Below are positions 34,932 to 44,165 of a DNA stretch of 64,000 nt, one piece after another (positions within the stretch are counted from its first letter, which is position 1; every line of letters begins with the position of its first letter). The translations under genes were made by a program, and so were the position numbers. Below the pieces are notes generated by a model. It worked only from the letters and a program-made list of their open reading frames with translations. It ran no database searches and was not told where the DNA came from. Origin of the DNA: Rhodospirillaceae bacterium (lineage in GTDB: Bacteria; Pseudomonadota; Alphaproteobacteria; Rhodospirillales; Casp-alpha2); NCBI GenBank assembly GCA_016845145.1, contig JAERTE010000119.1:32579-96578 (forward strand), written 5' to 3'.

Positions 34932-35951
34932 ATGGTTGATATCTTGCGCGAACCCATTGAAGACCCGGCTGTGTGGAAAGCGGAGCGATTCCGCGATCCC
35001 ACGGATTGGATTTACCCCTTAGCGCCGGCGCAAATCGCGGAGTTGGAAACAGCTGCGGGTGAAGTCATTGCGTCGGGAAAAACGGCTTTTGGGATCTCCC
35101 GCGAAGATTTTCCGCTGCCGACATTGGCGGCGGTGCTCGATGATCAGCTCGATGTCCTGGAAAATGGTCGCGGCTTTATTTTTATGCGTGGTCTCGACGT
35201 CACGCGCTACGACGCGGTGACCTTGCAGACTATTTATTGGGGGATTTGTTCGTATCTGGGGGTTGGTATCTCGCAAAATCCACAGGGTGAGTTGATGAGC
35301 GGTGTTACCGATTACGGTGATGAGTTCGAGGGAGACCCCTATGTTTCCAATATCCGCCTGCACCGCACCACGCATGAAATTCATCCGCACACCGACAGCT
35401 GTGACTATGTGGCGTTACTTTGCGCACAACCCGCTAAATCCGGCGGCGACAGCGCGGTGCTCAGTTCTCTCGCCTTGTACAACGAAGTTTTGGCGACCCA
35501 TCCTGAATATCTGGAACCTCTTTGCGAAGGCTTCCACCTGGATCTCGTTGGCAAGGGCTCCAAGGCCAAGGAACTCAGCCACCATCGAATTCCGGTTTTC
35601 AGCTATTTTGGCGGCAAGATGTCAGCGCGCTTCAACAAACGCCAGATTGAATTGGGTGCAGAGAAGGCATCAGATGGGCTTGATCCGCTTTCACAAGCGG
35701 CCATTGACTATGTGCGTGATGTCTCTATGCGCGATGATTTCCGCTTGCCGATGGAATTCCGTGCCGGCGATATTCAAGTTCTCAACAATCGGGTGACATT
35801 TCATGCGCGTACGGCGTTCGAAGATGACCCGGCGGCAAAGCGTCTGCTTTGGCGGGTTTGGCTGAACGCTCGCGATCCCCGGCCTATGGCGCCGGAGTTC
35901 GCCAATCAACTCAACTCGGGCGAACGGGGCGGTGTGACGTTACGCGCTTAA
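34932..35951 (+). CDS. TauD/TfdA-family 2-oxoglutarate/Fe(II)-dependent dioxygenase
   Basis: A 339-residue non-heme iron dioxygenase. The facial triad is H153 and D155 in HPHTDSCD and H291 in VTFHART, with the 2-oxoglutarate-binding arginine region KRLLWRVWLNAR following. The N-terminal jelly-roll part includes GRGFIFMRGLDVTRY. It would hydroxylate a small molecule with O2 and 2-oxoglutarate. An SDR gene starts 36 bases downstream, so the alcohol product may be oxidised next. Substrate not inferable. Confidence 0.88.
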   Translation: MVDILREPIEDPAVWKAERFRDPTDWIYPLAPAQIAELETAAGEVIASGKTAFGISREDFPLPTLAAVLDDQLDVLENGRGFIFMRGLDVTRYDAVTLQTIYWGICSYLGVGISQNPQGELMSGVTDYGDEFEGDPYVSNIRLHRTTHEIHPHTDSCDYVALLCAQPAKSGGDSAVLSSLALYNEVLATHPEYLEPLCEGFHLDLVGKGSKAKELSHHRIPVFSYFGGKMSARFNKRQIELGAEKASDGLDPLSQAAIDYVRDVSMRDDFRLPMEFRAGDIQVLNNRVTFHARTAFEDDPAAKRLLWRVWLNARDPRPMAPEFANQLNSGERGGVTLRA

Positions 35952-35986
35952 TCCGATTACAGTATTGAATTTGGGAGGAGACGAAC

Positions 35987-36769
35987 ATGGAATTGCGCAT
36001 GGACGGTCGTAAGGCCTTGATCACCGGCGGCAGCTTAGGGCTTGGACGTGCCATGGCGCAGCGCTTTGCTGGCGCGGGCGCGGAAGTGGCCATTGTGGCG
36101 CGTCGCGCAGATGTATTGGACGAAGCCAAAGCCAAGATTGAAGCCGTTACGGGTGGTGGCATTGTCTGCGTGCCGGGGGATGTGTCGACCGCCGATGGTT
36201 GCCAAGCCGTGTTTGACGATGCCGTAGCTGCCATGGGACAGGTGGATGTGGTCGTCAATAACGCGGGGTCATCGCAGCGTGGGCCGTTCGCTGACGTGAC
36301 TGACGAGGTTTGGCAGGCGGATATCGATCTCAAGCTGTTCGCCGCTATCCGCCTTTGCCGTTTGGCGATCCCCGAAATGCGGGCCCGCAAGTGGGGGCGC
36401 GTGATTAATATTCTCAATACCGGTGCCAAGGCGCCGCCGGCGGAAGGTGCACCGACGGCTGTCACGCGCGCTGCCGGCATGGCGCTGACCAAGGTGATGG
36501 CGAAAGAAGCGGTCGCCGACAACGTGTTGGTCAATGCGCTTCTGGTAGGCCGAATTGAAAGTGACCAATGGGTGCGTCGCCATGCCGCAGAAGACAAAGG
36601 CCGCACGCTTGATGACTACTACGCCGAGATGGGTGCAACACTGCCCATGGGGCGGCTCGGCACATCTGAGGAATTCGCCAATGCGGCGTGCTTCCTGGCC
36701 TCTGAGCAAGGCTCTTATATCTCAGGCGTGGCGTTGAACGTCGACGGCGGTATGTGCCCGGTAGTCTAG
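35987..36769 (+). CDS. SDR-family protein lacking the canonical Tyr/Lys
   Basis: A 260-residue short-chain dehydrogenase fold. The cofactor loop TGGSLGLGRAMAQRF and NNAG (VVNNAGSSQR) are normal, and the end GVALNVDGGM is typical. Where YxxxK is expected the sequence has T157-A-V-T-R161 (APTAVTRAAGMALTKV), and the Ser of the triad aligns with Asn144/Thr145. A subgroup of bacterial SDRs shares this replacement, so it may be a specialised branch and not damage. GGGAGGAG precedes the ATG. It follows the dioxygenase gene in one transcription unit. Confidence 0.88.
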   Translation: MELRMDGRKALITGGSLGLGRAMAQRFAGAGAEVAIVARRADVLDEAKAKIEAVTGGGIVCVPGDVSTADGCQAVFDDAVAAMGQVDVVVNNAGSSQRGPFADVTDEVWQADIDLKLFAAIRLCRLAIPEMRARKWGRVINILNTGAKAPPAEGAPTAVTRAAGMALTKVMAKEAVADNVLVNALLVGRIESDQWVRRHAAEDKGRTLDDYYAEMGATLPMGRLGTSEEFANAACFLASEQGSYISGVALNVDGGMCPVV

Positions 36770-36791
36770 GCACACACCGCTCGCCAACAAT

Positions 36792-38114
36792 TTAGAAGTT
36801 GTAGTCTTGCTCGCCGTGGTAGGCGAGATCCATGCCTTCGGTGATTTCGTCGTCGCTGGCACGCAAGTCTGTGACAATCGCTGTTAGCTTTAGAATCACA
36901 AAGCTGGCGATCGCCGACCAGGCAACGGTGGCGACGATGCCGGTCGCCTGAACGCCTAACTGTGAGCCGACGGTGGCGCCCTCGGGCAATCCGGCGCCGC
37001 CCAAGATGGACAGGCCGAAGATCGCCGCCAGAAGCGTGCCCAGGATCCCGCCAACGCCATGCACTGCGAAGACATCCAGCGAGTCGTCAATGCCGAAGCG
37101 GTGTTTGATGATGTTGACCGCGTAATAACAGACCATGCCGCCGGCAAGTCCGATGCAAAACCCGCCGATGGGGCCAACGAACCCCGATGCCGGTGTGATG
37201 GTCGCAAGGCCGGCCACCATGCCGGTGACGATGCCTACCAGCGACGGTTTTCCGAAGTTTTTCCACTCAATCACCACCCACACCAGCGACGCTGTGGCGG
37301 CTGAAATGTGCGTCACGGTCATAGCCATGCCGGCACCGCCGCCGGCGGAAAGGGCGCTACCGGCGTTGAAGCCGAACCAGCCGACCCACAACATGGCGGC
37401 GCCCATCATCGTCAGGCCGGGGCTGTGTGGCGGGCGCATGTGCATGGGAAAGCCTTTGCGGTTGCCCAGCAGTTTGACCACCACGATCGCAGATGTGCCG
37501 GCGGTGGCGTGCACCACCAATCCACCGGCGAAATCCATCACGCCCATGTCGGCCAACCAGCCGCCGCCCCAGACCCAATGGCACACCGGCGCGTAGACAA
37601 TGACCAACCAAAGTGTGCTGAAAATCAACACGGCGGAAAACCGCATGCGTTCCACGTAGGCACCGACGATCAACGCCGGGGTAATAATGGCGAAGGTCAT
37701 CTGGAACATGAAGAACACAGACTCGGGAATATCGCCCGAAAGGGTATCAAATCCGACGCCGTTCAAGAATGCCTTGCCCAGGCCACCAACAAACGCATTT
37801 GCCGCGCCGCCGTCATCGAATGCTAAACTGTAGACACCGAACAGCCAAAGCACCGAAGCCAGACAGGCAATGGCGAAGCAATGCATCATGACGGACAATA
37901 CGTTCTTGGCTTGCACCAAACCGGCATAAAACAATGCCAAGCCCGGCAGTGTCATGAACAGGACCAGTGCTGTAGAGGTCAGTATCCATGCGGTGTTCCC
38001 GCCGTTGAGCGTATCTGCGGCGTGAGCGGTATCGGGCAGTGCCAGAATCAAAGCCGCAAACACGGCCAGAAACACCGGCCAACCGGCTCCACGTTTAATC
38101 GTAGGTATCTTCAT
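36792..38114 (-). CDS. amt: Ammonium transporter (Amt family)
   Basis: A 440-residue trimeric ammonium channel. A cleavable signal (residues about 8-33, ending DTAHA) precedes the 11-helix core. The signature DFAGGLVVHATAGTSAIVV carries the first pore histidine, and FAVHGVGGILGTLLA the second; AKNVLSVMMH and PESVFFMFQMTFA are also typical. The ATG at 38114 is used because GGGGAC precedes it. No glnK is adjacent. A sigma-54-like promoter about 140 bases upstream suggests nitrogen control. Confidence 0.95.
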   Translation of the reverse strand: MKIPTIKRGAGWPVFLAVFAALILALPDTAHAADTLNGGNTAWILTSTALVLFMTLPGLALFYAGLVQAKNVLSVMMHCFAIACLASVLWLFGVYSLAFDDGGAANAFVGGLGKAFLNGVGFDTLSGDIPESVFFMFQMTFAIITPALIVGAYVERMRFSAVLIFSTLWLVIVYAPVCHWVWGGGWLADMGVMDFAGGLVVHATAGTSAIVVVKLLGNRKGFPMHMRPPHSPGLTMMGAAMLWVGWFGFNAGSALSAGGGAGMAMTVTHISAATASLVWVVIEWKNFGKPSLVGIVTGMVAGLATITPASGFVGPIGGFCIGLAGGMVCYYAVNIIKHRFGIDDSLDVFAVHGVGGILGTLLAAIFGLSILGGAGLPEGATVGSQLGVQATGIVATVAWSAIASFVILKLTAIVTDLRASDDEITEGMDLAYHGEQDYNF

Positions 38115-38249
38115 TTTTCGTCCCCAAATCATAATCATCGCCAAGAAGCTTAAGTTGCAAAAATATTGGGCAAGAGTTTTGGGTGTCGCCTAATATTTGT
38201 GCAAAAAATTCAAGAAAACTTAAGCTTTCCCTGTATTGACTGTGAATGC

Positions 38250-38264
38250 GCAAGATCGGGGCCA
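38250..38264 (-). promoter_or_regulatory. Sigma-54-type promoter of the ammonium transporter gene
   Basis: On the minus strand the bases read TGGCCCCGATCTTGC, matching the consensus TGGCACG-N4-TTGC at TGGC, C and TTGC, with the -24 GG and -12 GC exactly 12 apart. The leader to the amt ATG would be about 125 bases. Confidence 0.55.
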
Positions 38265-38355
38265 GTTTTGTCATTATTATTCGGTGCCGACACAAGGGTT
38301 TGTCAGGCGGCATTCAGGAAGCCCGCGTAGCGTGGGAAATGACTGGGAGTAGGAA

Positions 38356-38901
38356 ATGTTCAATCTTGGAGAAAAGACCATCGTTCGGGCCGTTGTTCTC
38401 GCGGTTCTCTTTGTGGCAATAGCTGTGCCGGCGATGGCAAAAACCAAGAACGCTCTGAGCAAGTACGGTTTGACCAAGACTTTCCGCATCACTGTGGGCA
38501 AGACCGACAAATGCCTGGCAAAGGCCGGCGGGGCGAAAATGGGCCAGCAATTCCACGCCTGGCGCTGCCGTGGCAACAGTTCGCATCAGGTCTTCCAACT
38601 GAAATCCCTAAAAAAGGGCTGGTATCAGGTGCGGTCCAAGAGCGGCGGCATGTGCTTGGATGTTTCCGGTAGCGCCAAGAAGTCAGCGGCTCCCGTGGTC
38701 CAGTGGCGTTGCAAGGCGAAGGGTAACGCTAACCAACTTTGGTCGATTGTCCCCGGAGCCAACAAAAAGTCCTTTTTGTTGAAGGCGAGCCATTCCGGGA
38801 AGTGCCTGCATTTGAAAAACCCCGGCAAGAAGGTTTCGACGTTTGTACAGCAGCCTTGCAAGCCGAAAAACGCTGCGCAGAACTTATCCGTATGGCGTTG
38901 A
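38356..38901 (+). CDS. Secreted ricin B-type lectin-domain protein
   Basis: A 181-residue exported protein. A signal peptide (VVLAVLFVAIAVPAMA) is followed by a beta-trefoil lectin domain: KCLAKAGG, MCLDVSGS, KCLHLKNPG as the start of successive repeats and QWRCKAKGNANQLWSIVPG as a QxW motif. Cysteines pair regularly at each repeat. The mature protein is unusually lysine-rich. It probably binds carbohydrate outside the cell; no catalytic domain is attached. GGGAGTAGGAA precedes the ATG. Confidence 0.85.
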   Translation: MFNLGEKTIVRAVVLAVLFVAIAVPAMAKTKNALSKYGLTKTFRITVGKTDKCLAKAGGAKMGQQFHAWRCRGNSSHQVFQLKSLKKGWYQVRSKSGGMCLDVSGSAKKSAAPVVQWRCKAKGNANQLWSIVPGANKKSFLLKASHSGKCLHLKNPGKKVSTFVQQPCKPKNAAQNLSVWR

Positions 38902-38922
38902 GTGAAGGCTCAGCGTCGCTCT

Positions 38923-40032
38923 CTAATACACGACGACGCTTCGTATACTCTCACCACCATGCATGAGGTCGAAGGCGTTATTGATATCATCCAACGGCAT
39001 GGTGTGAGTAATCAGGTCGTCGATGTTGATTTTCCCATCCATGTACCAATCAACAATTTTAGGGACGTCCGTGCGGCCCTTGGCGCCGCCGAAAGCGGTG
39101 CCGCGCCACACGCGTCCGGTTACCAACTGGAATGGCCGGGTCGAGATTTCCTGGCCCGCTCCCGCAACGCCGATGATGGTGCTCTCGCCCCAACCCTTGT
39201 GACAGCACTCAAGCGCTTGGCGCATGGTGTTGGTGTTTCCAATGCATTCAAACGAATGGTCAGCGCCGCCGTCGGTTAGGTCTACCAGATAGGGGACGAG
39301 GTCGCCCTCAACCTCTGTCGGATTGACGAAGTGCGTCATGCCGAATTTTTCGCCTAGGGCCTTGCGGTCGTTGTTCAGATCAACACCGACAATCTTGTCG
39401 GCGCCTACCAATTTCGCGCCCTGGATGACATTCAGGCCGATACCGCCGAGCCCGAACACAATGACATTGTCGCCGGGCTGGACCTTGGCGGTGTTGATAA
39501 CCGCGCCAACACCCGTGGTAACACCACAACCGATATAACAAACTTTATCGAACGGTGCGTCGGGCCGGATTTTGGCCAATGCGATCTCCGGCAATACGGT
39601 GTAGTTTGAGAACGTCGAACAACCCATGTAGTGGAAGATCTTTTCACCATTCAACGAAAACCTGGACGTGCCGTCGGGCATCAGGCCCTGGCCTTGGGTC
39701 TCGCGGATCGCTTGGCAAAGATTGGTGCGGCCTGAGGTGCAATATTGGCACTGGCGGCATTCGGGGGTATAGAGCGGAATGACATGGTCGCCGGCTTTTA
39801 CGGAAGTCACGCCCGGCCCTGTTTCGACTACGACGCCGGCGCCTTCATGGCCTAGGATGGCAGGGAAGATACCTTCTGGATCGTCACCGGAGCGGGTGAA
39901 TTCGTCGGTGTGACAAATCCCCGTTGCTTTGACCTCTACCAGGACCTCGCCATCGCGCGGGCCCTCAAGTTGTACAGTTTCGATGCTCAGCGGTTCGCCA
40001 GCCTTGAAGGCGACAGCAGCTCTTGTATCCAT
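38923..40032 (-). CDS. frmA: Class III alcohol dehydrogenase / S-(hydroxymethyl)glutathione dehydrogenase
   Basis: A 369-residue zinc alcohol dehydrogenase oxidising the formaldehyde-glutathione adduct (and long-chain alcohols). The catalytic zinc ligands are in GICHTDEF and GHEGAG with a later Cys (GCGVTTGVG); the structural zinc is bound by CRQCQYC...C near residue 95. The NAD loop is [10 protein letters not shown], and [10 protein letters not shown] is characteristic of class III. The ATG at 40032 has GGGGAGG upstream. It is convergent with the lectin gene. Confidence 0.93.
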   Translation of the reverse strand: MDTRAAVAFKAGEPLSIETVQLEGPRDGEVLVEVKATGICHTDEFTRSGDDPEGIFPAILGHEGAGVVVETGPGVTSVKAGDHVIPLYTPECRQCQYCTSGRTNLCQAIRETQGQGLMPDGTSRFSLNGEKIFHYMGCSTFSNYTVLPEIALAKIRPDAPFDKVCYIGCGVTTGVGAVINTAKVQPGDNVIVFGLGGIGLNVIQGAKLVGADKIVGVDLNNDRKALGEKFGMTHFVNPTEVEGDLVPYLVDLTDGGADHSFECIGNTNTMRQALECCHKGWGESTIIGVAGAGQEISTRPFQLVTGRVWRGTAFGGAKGRTDVPKIVDWYMDGKINIDDLITHTMPLDDINNAFDLMHGGESIRSVVVY

Positions 40033-40145
40033 GGTGATCCTCCCCATCCCTGATTCATCTCTGGGCCATTTCGGCCATATCTATCCCGTGCACAGACCTT
40101 AGCTAAAAGGCCTGCGTTTCGGCAACGGATAATGTGTTGATCTGG

Positions 40146-40571
40146 TTACTTTTTCTTCTTCTTGCCGGTTTTCTTTTTCGAAGCCTTTTTCTTTTCTGCC
40201 TTCTTTTTAGCGGGCTTCTTTTTCTTATCGCTCTTTTTCAGGCTCTTTTTCTTGGACTTCGGTTTTGAAGCAGCTTTCGCGGCCTTCGCTTTAGCCGGTT
40301 TCACAGCTGGTTTCTTAGGTTTGCTAGCCGGCTTTTTCGCGGAGGTTTTGGCAGCAGGCTTAGGCGGTGCGGATGTCTTGCTTGTGCCCGCACTTGAGAT
40401 CGCGCCGGCGGCGGCAATCAGGGTTTTCCCTCGTGCGGCGCCGACACCGGGAACTTTCGTTAGAGCAGCTACGTCGGCTTTGGCCACGGCTGCAACGGTC
40501 TTGAAGCCGTTTTCCCGGAGTGCTTTCGCGAGCACGGGACCCACGCCCGTTAAATCCGTCAATTTTGCCAT
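40146..40571 (-). CDS. Helix-hairpin-helix protein with histone H1-like lysine-rich tail
   Basis: A 141-residue two-part protein. Residues 1-60 hold a double helix-hairpin-helix (LTDLTGVGPVLAKALRENGF and LTKVPGVGAARGKTLI), a sequence-independent DNA-binding fold. Residues 65-141 are Lys/Ala/Pro repeats, ending in an almost pure lysine-serine stretch (KKKASKKKTGKKKKK). The composition is like that of eukaryotic H1 and bacterial AlgP-type proteins. It is divergent from ppk2 with a 257-base gap. A chromatin- or polyphosphate-associated role is inferred, not shown. Confidence 0.85.
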   Translation of the reverse strand: MAKLTDLTGVGPVLAKALRENGFKTVAAVAKADVAALTKVPGVGAARGKTLIAAAGAISSAGTSKTSAPPKPAAKTSAKKPASKPKKPAVKPAKAKAAKAASKPKSKKKSLKKSDKKKKPAKKKAEKKKASKKKTGKKKKK

Positions 40572-40828
40572 CGAATAAAGCCTCTCGTTTGGTGTGACGA
40601 TTGATAACGAACCACTATCTCCAATATATGTTGGGTCCATCCATGACTTACGTCAAATGGACTTCACAAGAGTATGGCGAATAATCCGTATCATTGATAT
40701 GCATCAAGGAACTAAATCGTCATTGGTTAAACTATGCCAACATCGGGCCTTGCGTGTTGAGCGCGGGTCGCCCCGTTGTCCGGTATGCCGCCAGGCGCCG
40801 CACCATAGTTACATGTATTGGGGGAATG

Positions 40829-41737
40829 ATGGCGAAGAAAGAGAAGAAGAAAGTTTCGAAGCGCGCACCTGCGGATAAGGATTTCATTGAAGATGAATCC
40901 AATTTCCACGAGCCCAGCCATGTGGAGGACTATCTGTTCCATGATCAAAAAGTGGAACGCAAGAAAATGCCCAATAAGCTCTATGAGGCGGAACTCGCTA
41001 AACTGCAGATCGAGTTGGTTAAACTGCAGGAGTGGATTAAGGACCAGGGCCTGAAAGTCGTGGTGCTGTTTGAGGGCCGCGATGCTGCAGGCAAAGGCGG
41101 CACCATCAAGCGAATTACCCAGTCATTGAATCCGCGCGTTTGCCGTGTTGTCGCTTTGGGAACGCCGACAGAGCGTGAAAAAACCCAATGGTATTTCCAA
41201 CGCTATGTGCCGCACCTGCCGGCAGCCGGTGAAATGGTGCTGTTTGACCGCAGTTGGTACAACCGCGCTGGCGTTGAGCGCGTCATGGGATTTTGCGACG
41301 AAGAAGAGTACGAGGAATTCTTACGGAGCTGTCCCGAATTCGAACGCATGTTGGTGCGTTCGGGCATTATTGTCATCAAATATTGGTTCTCGGTCAGTGA
41401 TGAGGAACAGGAACGGCGTTTCCAAGGCCGTATCCAAGACCCGACGAAGCGCTGGAAACTCAGTCCGATGGACATTGAATCGCGCAATCGCTGGCAGGAG
41501 TATTCTCGCGCCAAGGACATCAATTTCGCGCACACCGATATTAAGCAAGCACCTTGGCATGTGGTAGAGGCCGACGTTAAAAAGCGAGCTCGGCTCAACT
41601 GCATTCATCATCTACTCAGTTTGATTCCGTATAAAGATCTCACGCCCGACCCGTTTGAACTGCCGCCGAGGCCCAAACAAAGCGGCTATGTGCGTCCGCC
41701 GAAGGATGACCAGAACTTGGTGCCTGACCGCTATTGA
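40829..41737 (+). CDS. ppk2: Polyphosphate kinase 2
   Basis: A 302-residue PPK2. Walker A is VVLFEGRDAAGKGGTIKRI (near residue 75) and the lid/Walker B region VLFDRSWYNRAGVERVMGF near 135; ITQSLNPRVCRVVALGTPT is diagnostic. The enzyme transfers phosphate between polyphosphate and nucleotides. The N-terminal extension is lysine-rich (KKEKKKVSKRAP). Two adjacent ATGs (40826 and 40829) compete; the second leaves a better gap to GGGGG. Confidence 0.95.
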   Translation: MAKKEKKKVSKRAPADKDFIEDESNFHEPSHVEDYLFHDQKVERKKMPNKLYEAELAKLQIELVKLQEWIKDQGLKVVVLFEGRDAAGKGGTIKRITQSLNPRVCRVVALGTPTEREKTQWYFQRYVPHLPAAGEMVLFDRSWYNRAGVERVMGFCDEEEYEEFLRSCPEFERMLVRSGIIVIKYWFSVSDEEQERRFQGRIQDPTKRWKLSPMDIESRNRWQEYSRAKDINFAHTDIKQAPWHVVEADVKKRARLNCIHHLLSLIPYKDLTPDPFELPPRPKQSGYVRPPKDDQNLVPDRY

Positions 41738-41764
41738 TGGCTGCGGCTCGTCAAAGGCTCTAAC

Positions 41765-43354
41765 TCAACCACCGCAGGCTTTGGCGAGGATTTCTTCCGC
41801 CGGACGTTCAAGCGCATCTCCGGCCCAGGCGACAAATAAGTCGGGCCGCACCAGGATGTATCGCGCGCCATAGGCCCCGCGGGCATCGCCCGACGCGTCT
41901 TCAATCGTCGTGAACGGTAGATTGCGTTTCCGGGCTGCTTGCGTGAACGCATCCGTGACAGTGGCATCTGCGTCGAGGTTCACAAGCGTATAGCCCGTGC
42001 CCAGGGCCTCATACAGATCGGTGCCTGATGCCAACGGGTGCGGCGTTAGGTGATAGCCGGCCCGCGCCCCTGTCATGTGCGCGCCGACAGCACCTGAAGT
42101 GGCCTCCTCATCGCCCCAAACAATGGGCGAGCCTGCGTAGTGCGGCAAGTATTGCGTGACATCAGCGTTGCCACCGGCGGCGCGTTCCGCCCAGGCGGCT
42201 TCGAAAGCCGCTTTGTCGTTCTGCGGTGAGTATGTTTCGCCGAATGCTTTGTCGTCGCGGATCATCCGCCCGATGAAGGCTTGCGAGGTGGACATGAACA
42301 CGGGTTGGCGCTCAAGGCTGTAGGAGGCGAGCAAGTTGTCTCCCGCCCAGCCGTCCAATTCACCGGCCAGCTTCCAACTGAGATTGCGAGCATCCTCGAA
42401 GCCGTTGTTGACGCCATACCCACCATAGGGCGGATGCGAATGCGCGGCGTCGCCGGCAATGAAGATACGCCCCTGTTGATAGGTCTTGGCAACCGCGATA
42501 CGCAAATCCCAAAAGCCGATGTAATCGAAATCGATCTCGAACTCAGCGCCAATGGCGGTGTGCAAGTAAGCTTCGAAATCGAAGTTGTCGACAGTTGTCT
42601 CTTGCGGTACCGGCGCATGATAGAACCAGGTACCTTCGATGTCGACGCGACCCAGAAACTGCCAATAGCCGTCAAGATCGGGGTTCAACACGTTGAAGAT
42701 GGATTTGCCGGGGAAGCGTTCCAGCAAGTTGTGCAGTTCCATCGATTTGAAAACCAGCAACGTCATACGGCGGGCATGCGGGTCGATGTCCTGTTCGATA
42801 CCACTGGTCTCGCGCACGAATGAACGTGCACCATCGCAACCGACGGCGAATTTGGCGGTTACGGTTCTGTCTTCGCCTGTTTGGGCGTTCTTGATCGTCG
42901 TCGTGACGCCGGCATGGTCTTGGTAGATATGCGTCGCATTCCAGCCGTAGTGGATCGTGATGGTGTTGAATGCTGCAGCGCGCTCACGCATGACGCGCTC
43001 AAGTTCATATTGTGGCAGGCGCTCGTTTTCAGCGAAGTAGAACTGGCTGACAGCGCCGCGCGCAAACCAATCGTAGTGGTACTCGCTCATCAAGTCGCCG
43101 TAGGCAACGACACCGGCATTGCCGAAATCTCGCGGAATCGGGCTTGCGTCCCGCACGGCCTGCGATATGCCCCAAGCCCGGAAATGTTCGCCCGTGCGCT
43201 GGGTCAGGTTTTGCCCTTTTGGGATCCGGTGTAAGTCGGTTGTCCGCTCGATGACATGAGTCGTCACGCCGCGCCCGGCCAGATCGATGGCCAACCCCAA
43301 ACCCACCGGGCCGCCGCCGATAATCACTACATCGCTCGTCAGGGTTTCCGTCAT
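41765..43354 (-). CDS. FAD-dependent aromatic-type monooxygenase (FAD_binding_3)
   Basis: A 529-residue flavoprotein hydroxylase of the PheA/TfdB/MhpA type. Signatures: dinucleotide loop DVVIIGGGPVGLGLAIDLAG, the DG motif VGCDGARSFVRE near residue 175, and the FAD-ribityl GD motif GRIFIAGDAAHSHPP near 300. The C-terminal thioredoxin-like domain ends with GARYILVRPDLFVAWAG. It should hydroxylate a phenolic or heteroaromatic ring with NAD(P)H and O2. It is the last gene of the minus-strand cluster after an SDR and an aldehyde dehydrogenase. Confidence 0.9.
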   Translation of the reverse strand: MTETLTSDVVIIGGGPVGLGLAIDLAGRGVTTHVIERTTDLHRIPKGQNLTQRTGEHFRAWGISQAVRDASPIPRDFGNAGVVAYGDLMSEYHYDWFARGAVSQFYFAENERLPQYELERVMRERAAAFNTITIHYGWNATHIYQDHAGVTTTIKNAQTGEDRTVTAKFAVGCDGARSFVRETSGIEQDIDPHARRMTLLVFKSMELHNLLERFPGKSIFNVLNPDLDGYWQFLGRVDIEGTWFYHAPVPQETTVDNFDFEAYLHTAIGAEFEIDFDYIGFWDLRIAVAKTYQQGRIFIAGDAAHSHPPYGGYGVNNGFEDARNLSWKLAGELDGWAGDNLLASYSLERQPVFMSTSQAFIGRMIRDDKAFGETYSPQNDKAAFEAAWAERAAGGNADVTQYLPHYAGSPIVWGDEEATSGAVGAHMTGARAGYHLTPHPLASGTDLYEALGTGYTLVNLDADATVTDAFTQAARKRNLPFTTIEDASGDARGAYGARYILVRPDLFVAWAGDALERPAEEILAKACGG

Positions 43355-43385
43355 GCTGGGTTTGGGTCCGCTCTGTTGTTGTTGG

Positions 43386-44162
43386 TCACAGATTGACCGA
43401 TCCACCGTCGACCATCAACGTTTGTCCGGTCATAAATGCACTGGCGTCGCTGGAAAGGTAGAGCAGTGCGCCAACCGGGTCGTCGGGGTGACCGGAGCGG
43501 TGAATGGAGCGCGAGGCCACAACGCGTTCGGTGAACGACATATGGACTTCGTCGTCCTTGATGCTGTCGCTTTCGATCAAACCCAGTCCCAGCGTATTTA
43601 CGGTGATGCCTTTGTCGCCCAATTCGCGGGCGAGTGAGCGCGTAAAGCCCAGAAGGGCGGCTTTCGAAGACACATAGGCGACCATATTGGGCATGCCTTT
43701 GTGGGCGGTACCCGATCCGATGTTGACGATCCGTCCAAAACCACCTTCGCTCATTGCCGGCACGGCGTACTTGGCCATTAAAAAGCTGCCCGTCACATTG
43801 ACGGCAAGCATGCGGTTCCATTCGTCTGCCGTGCCATCGGCGAACGGGCCCAAGCGGGCGGACGCAAAAATCGCGGGGTTGTTGACTAGAATATCGATTC
43901 CGCCAAACCGCTCCGCCACCTCAGTGCAGAAGGATTCGGCAGATCTTTCGTCACTGACGTCTAGATGTTTGTAAAAACAATCGAGTCCGCTCTGGGTGGT
44001 GATGTCGGCCGCAGCCGCTTCGCCATCGACAACATCGCCCAGAGCGACCTTCGCGCCTGCGCCGGCAAGGGCACGCGCGAAATGAAGACCCATGCTCTTG
44101 GCCCCGCCAGTGACGATGGCCCTGCGGCCCTCAAGCGATCTATCAGACGTTGTTGCGGTCAT
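43386..44162 (-). CDS. Short-chain dehydrogenase/reductase
   Basis: A 258-residue classical SDR. TGGAKSMGLHFARALAGAG is the cofactor loop; the usual NNAG is NNPA (VNNPAIFAS), a variation; the catalytic Ser and Tyr/Lys are in NIGSGTA and AYVSSKAALLGFT; the C-terminus GQTLMVDGG is typical. It oxidises an alcohol or reduces a ketone. It starts 3 bases after the aldehyde dehydrogenase stop and is part of one operon. Confidence 0.9.
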   Translation of the reverse strand: MTATTSDRSLEGRRAIVTGGAKSMGLHFARALAGAGAKVALGDVVDGEAAAADITTQSGLDCFYKHLDVSDERSAESFCTEVAERFGGIDILVNNPAIFASARLGPFADGTADEWNRMLAVNVTGSFLMAKYAVPAMSEGGFGRIVNIGSGTAHKGMPNMVAYVSSKAALLGFTRSLARELGDKGITVNTLGLGLIESDSIKDDEVHMSFTERVVASRSIHRSGHPDDPVGALLYLSSDASAFMTGQTLMVDGGSVNL

Positions 44163-44165
44163 GAT

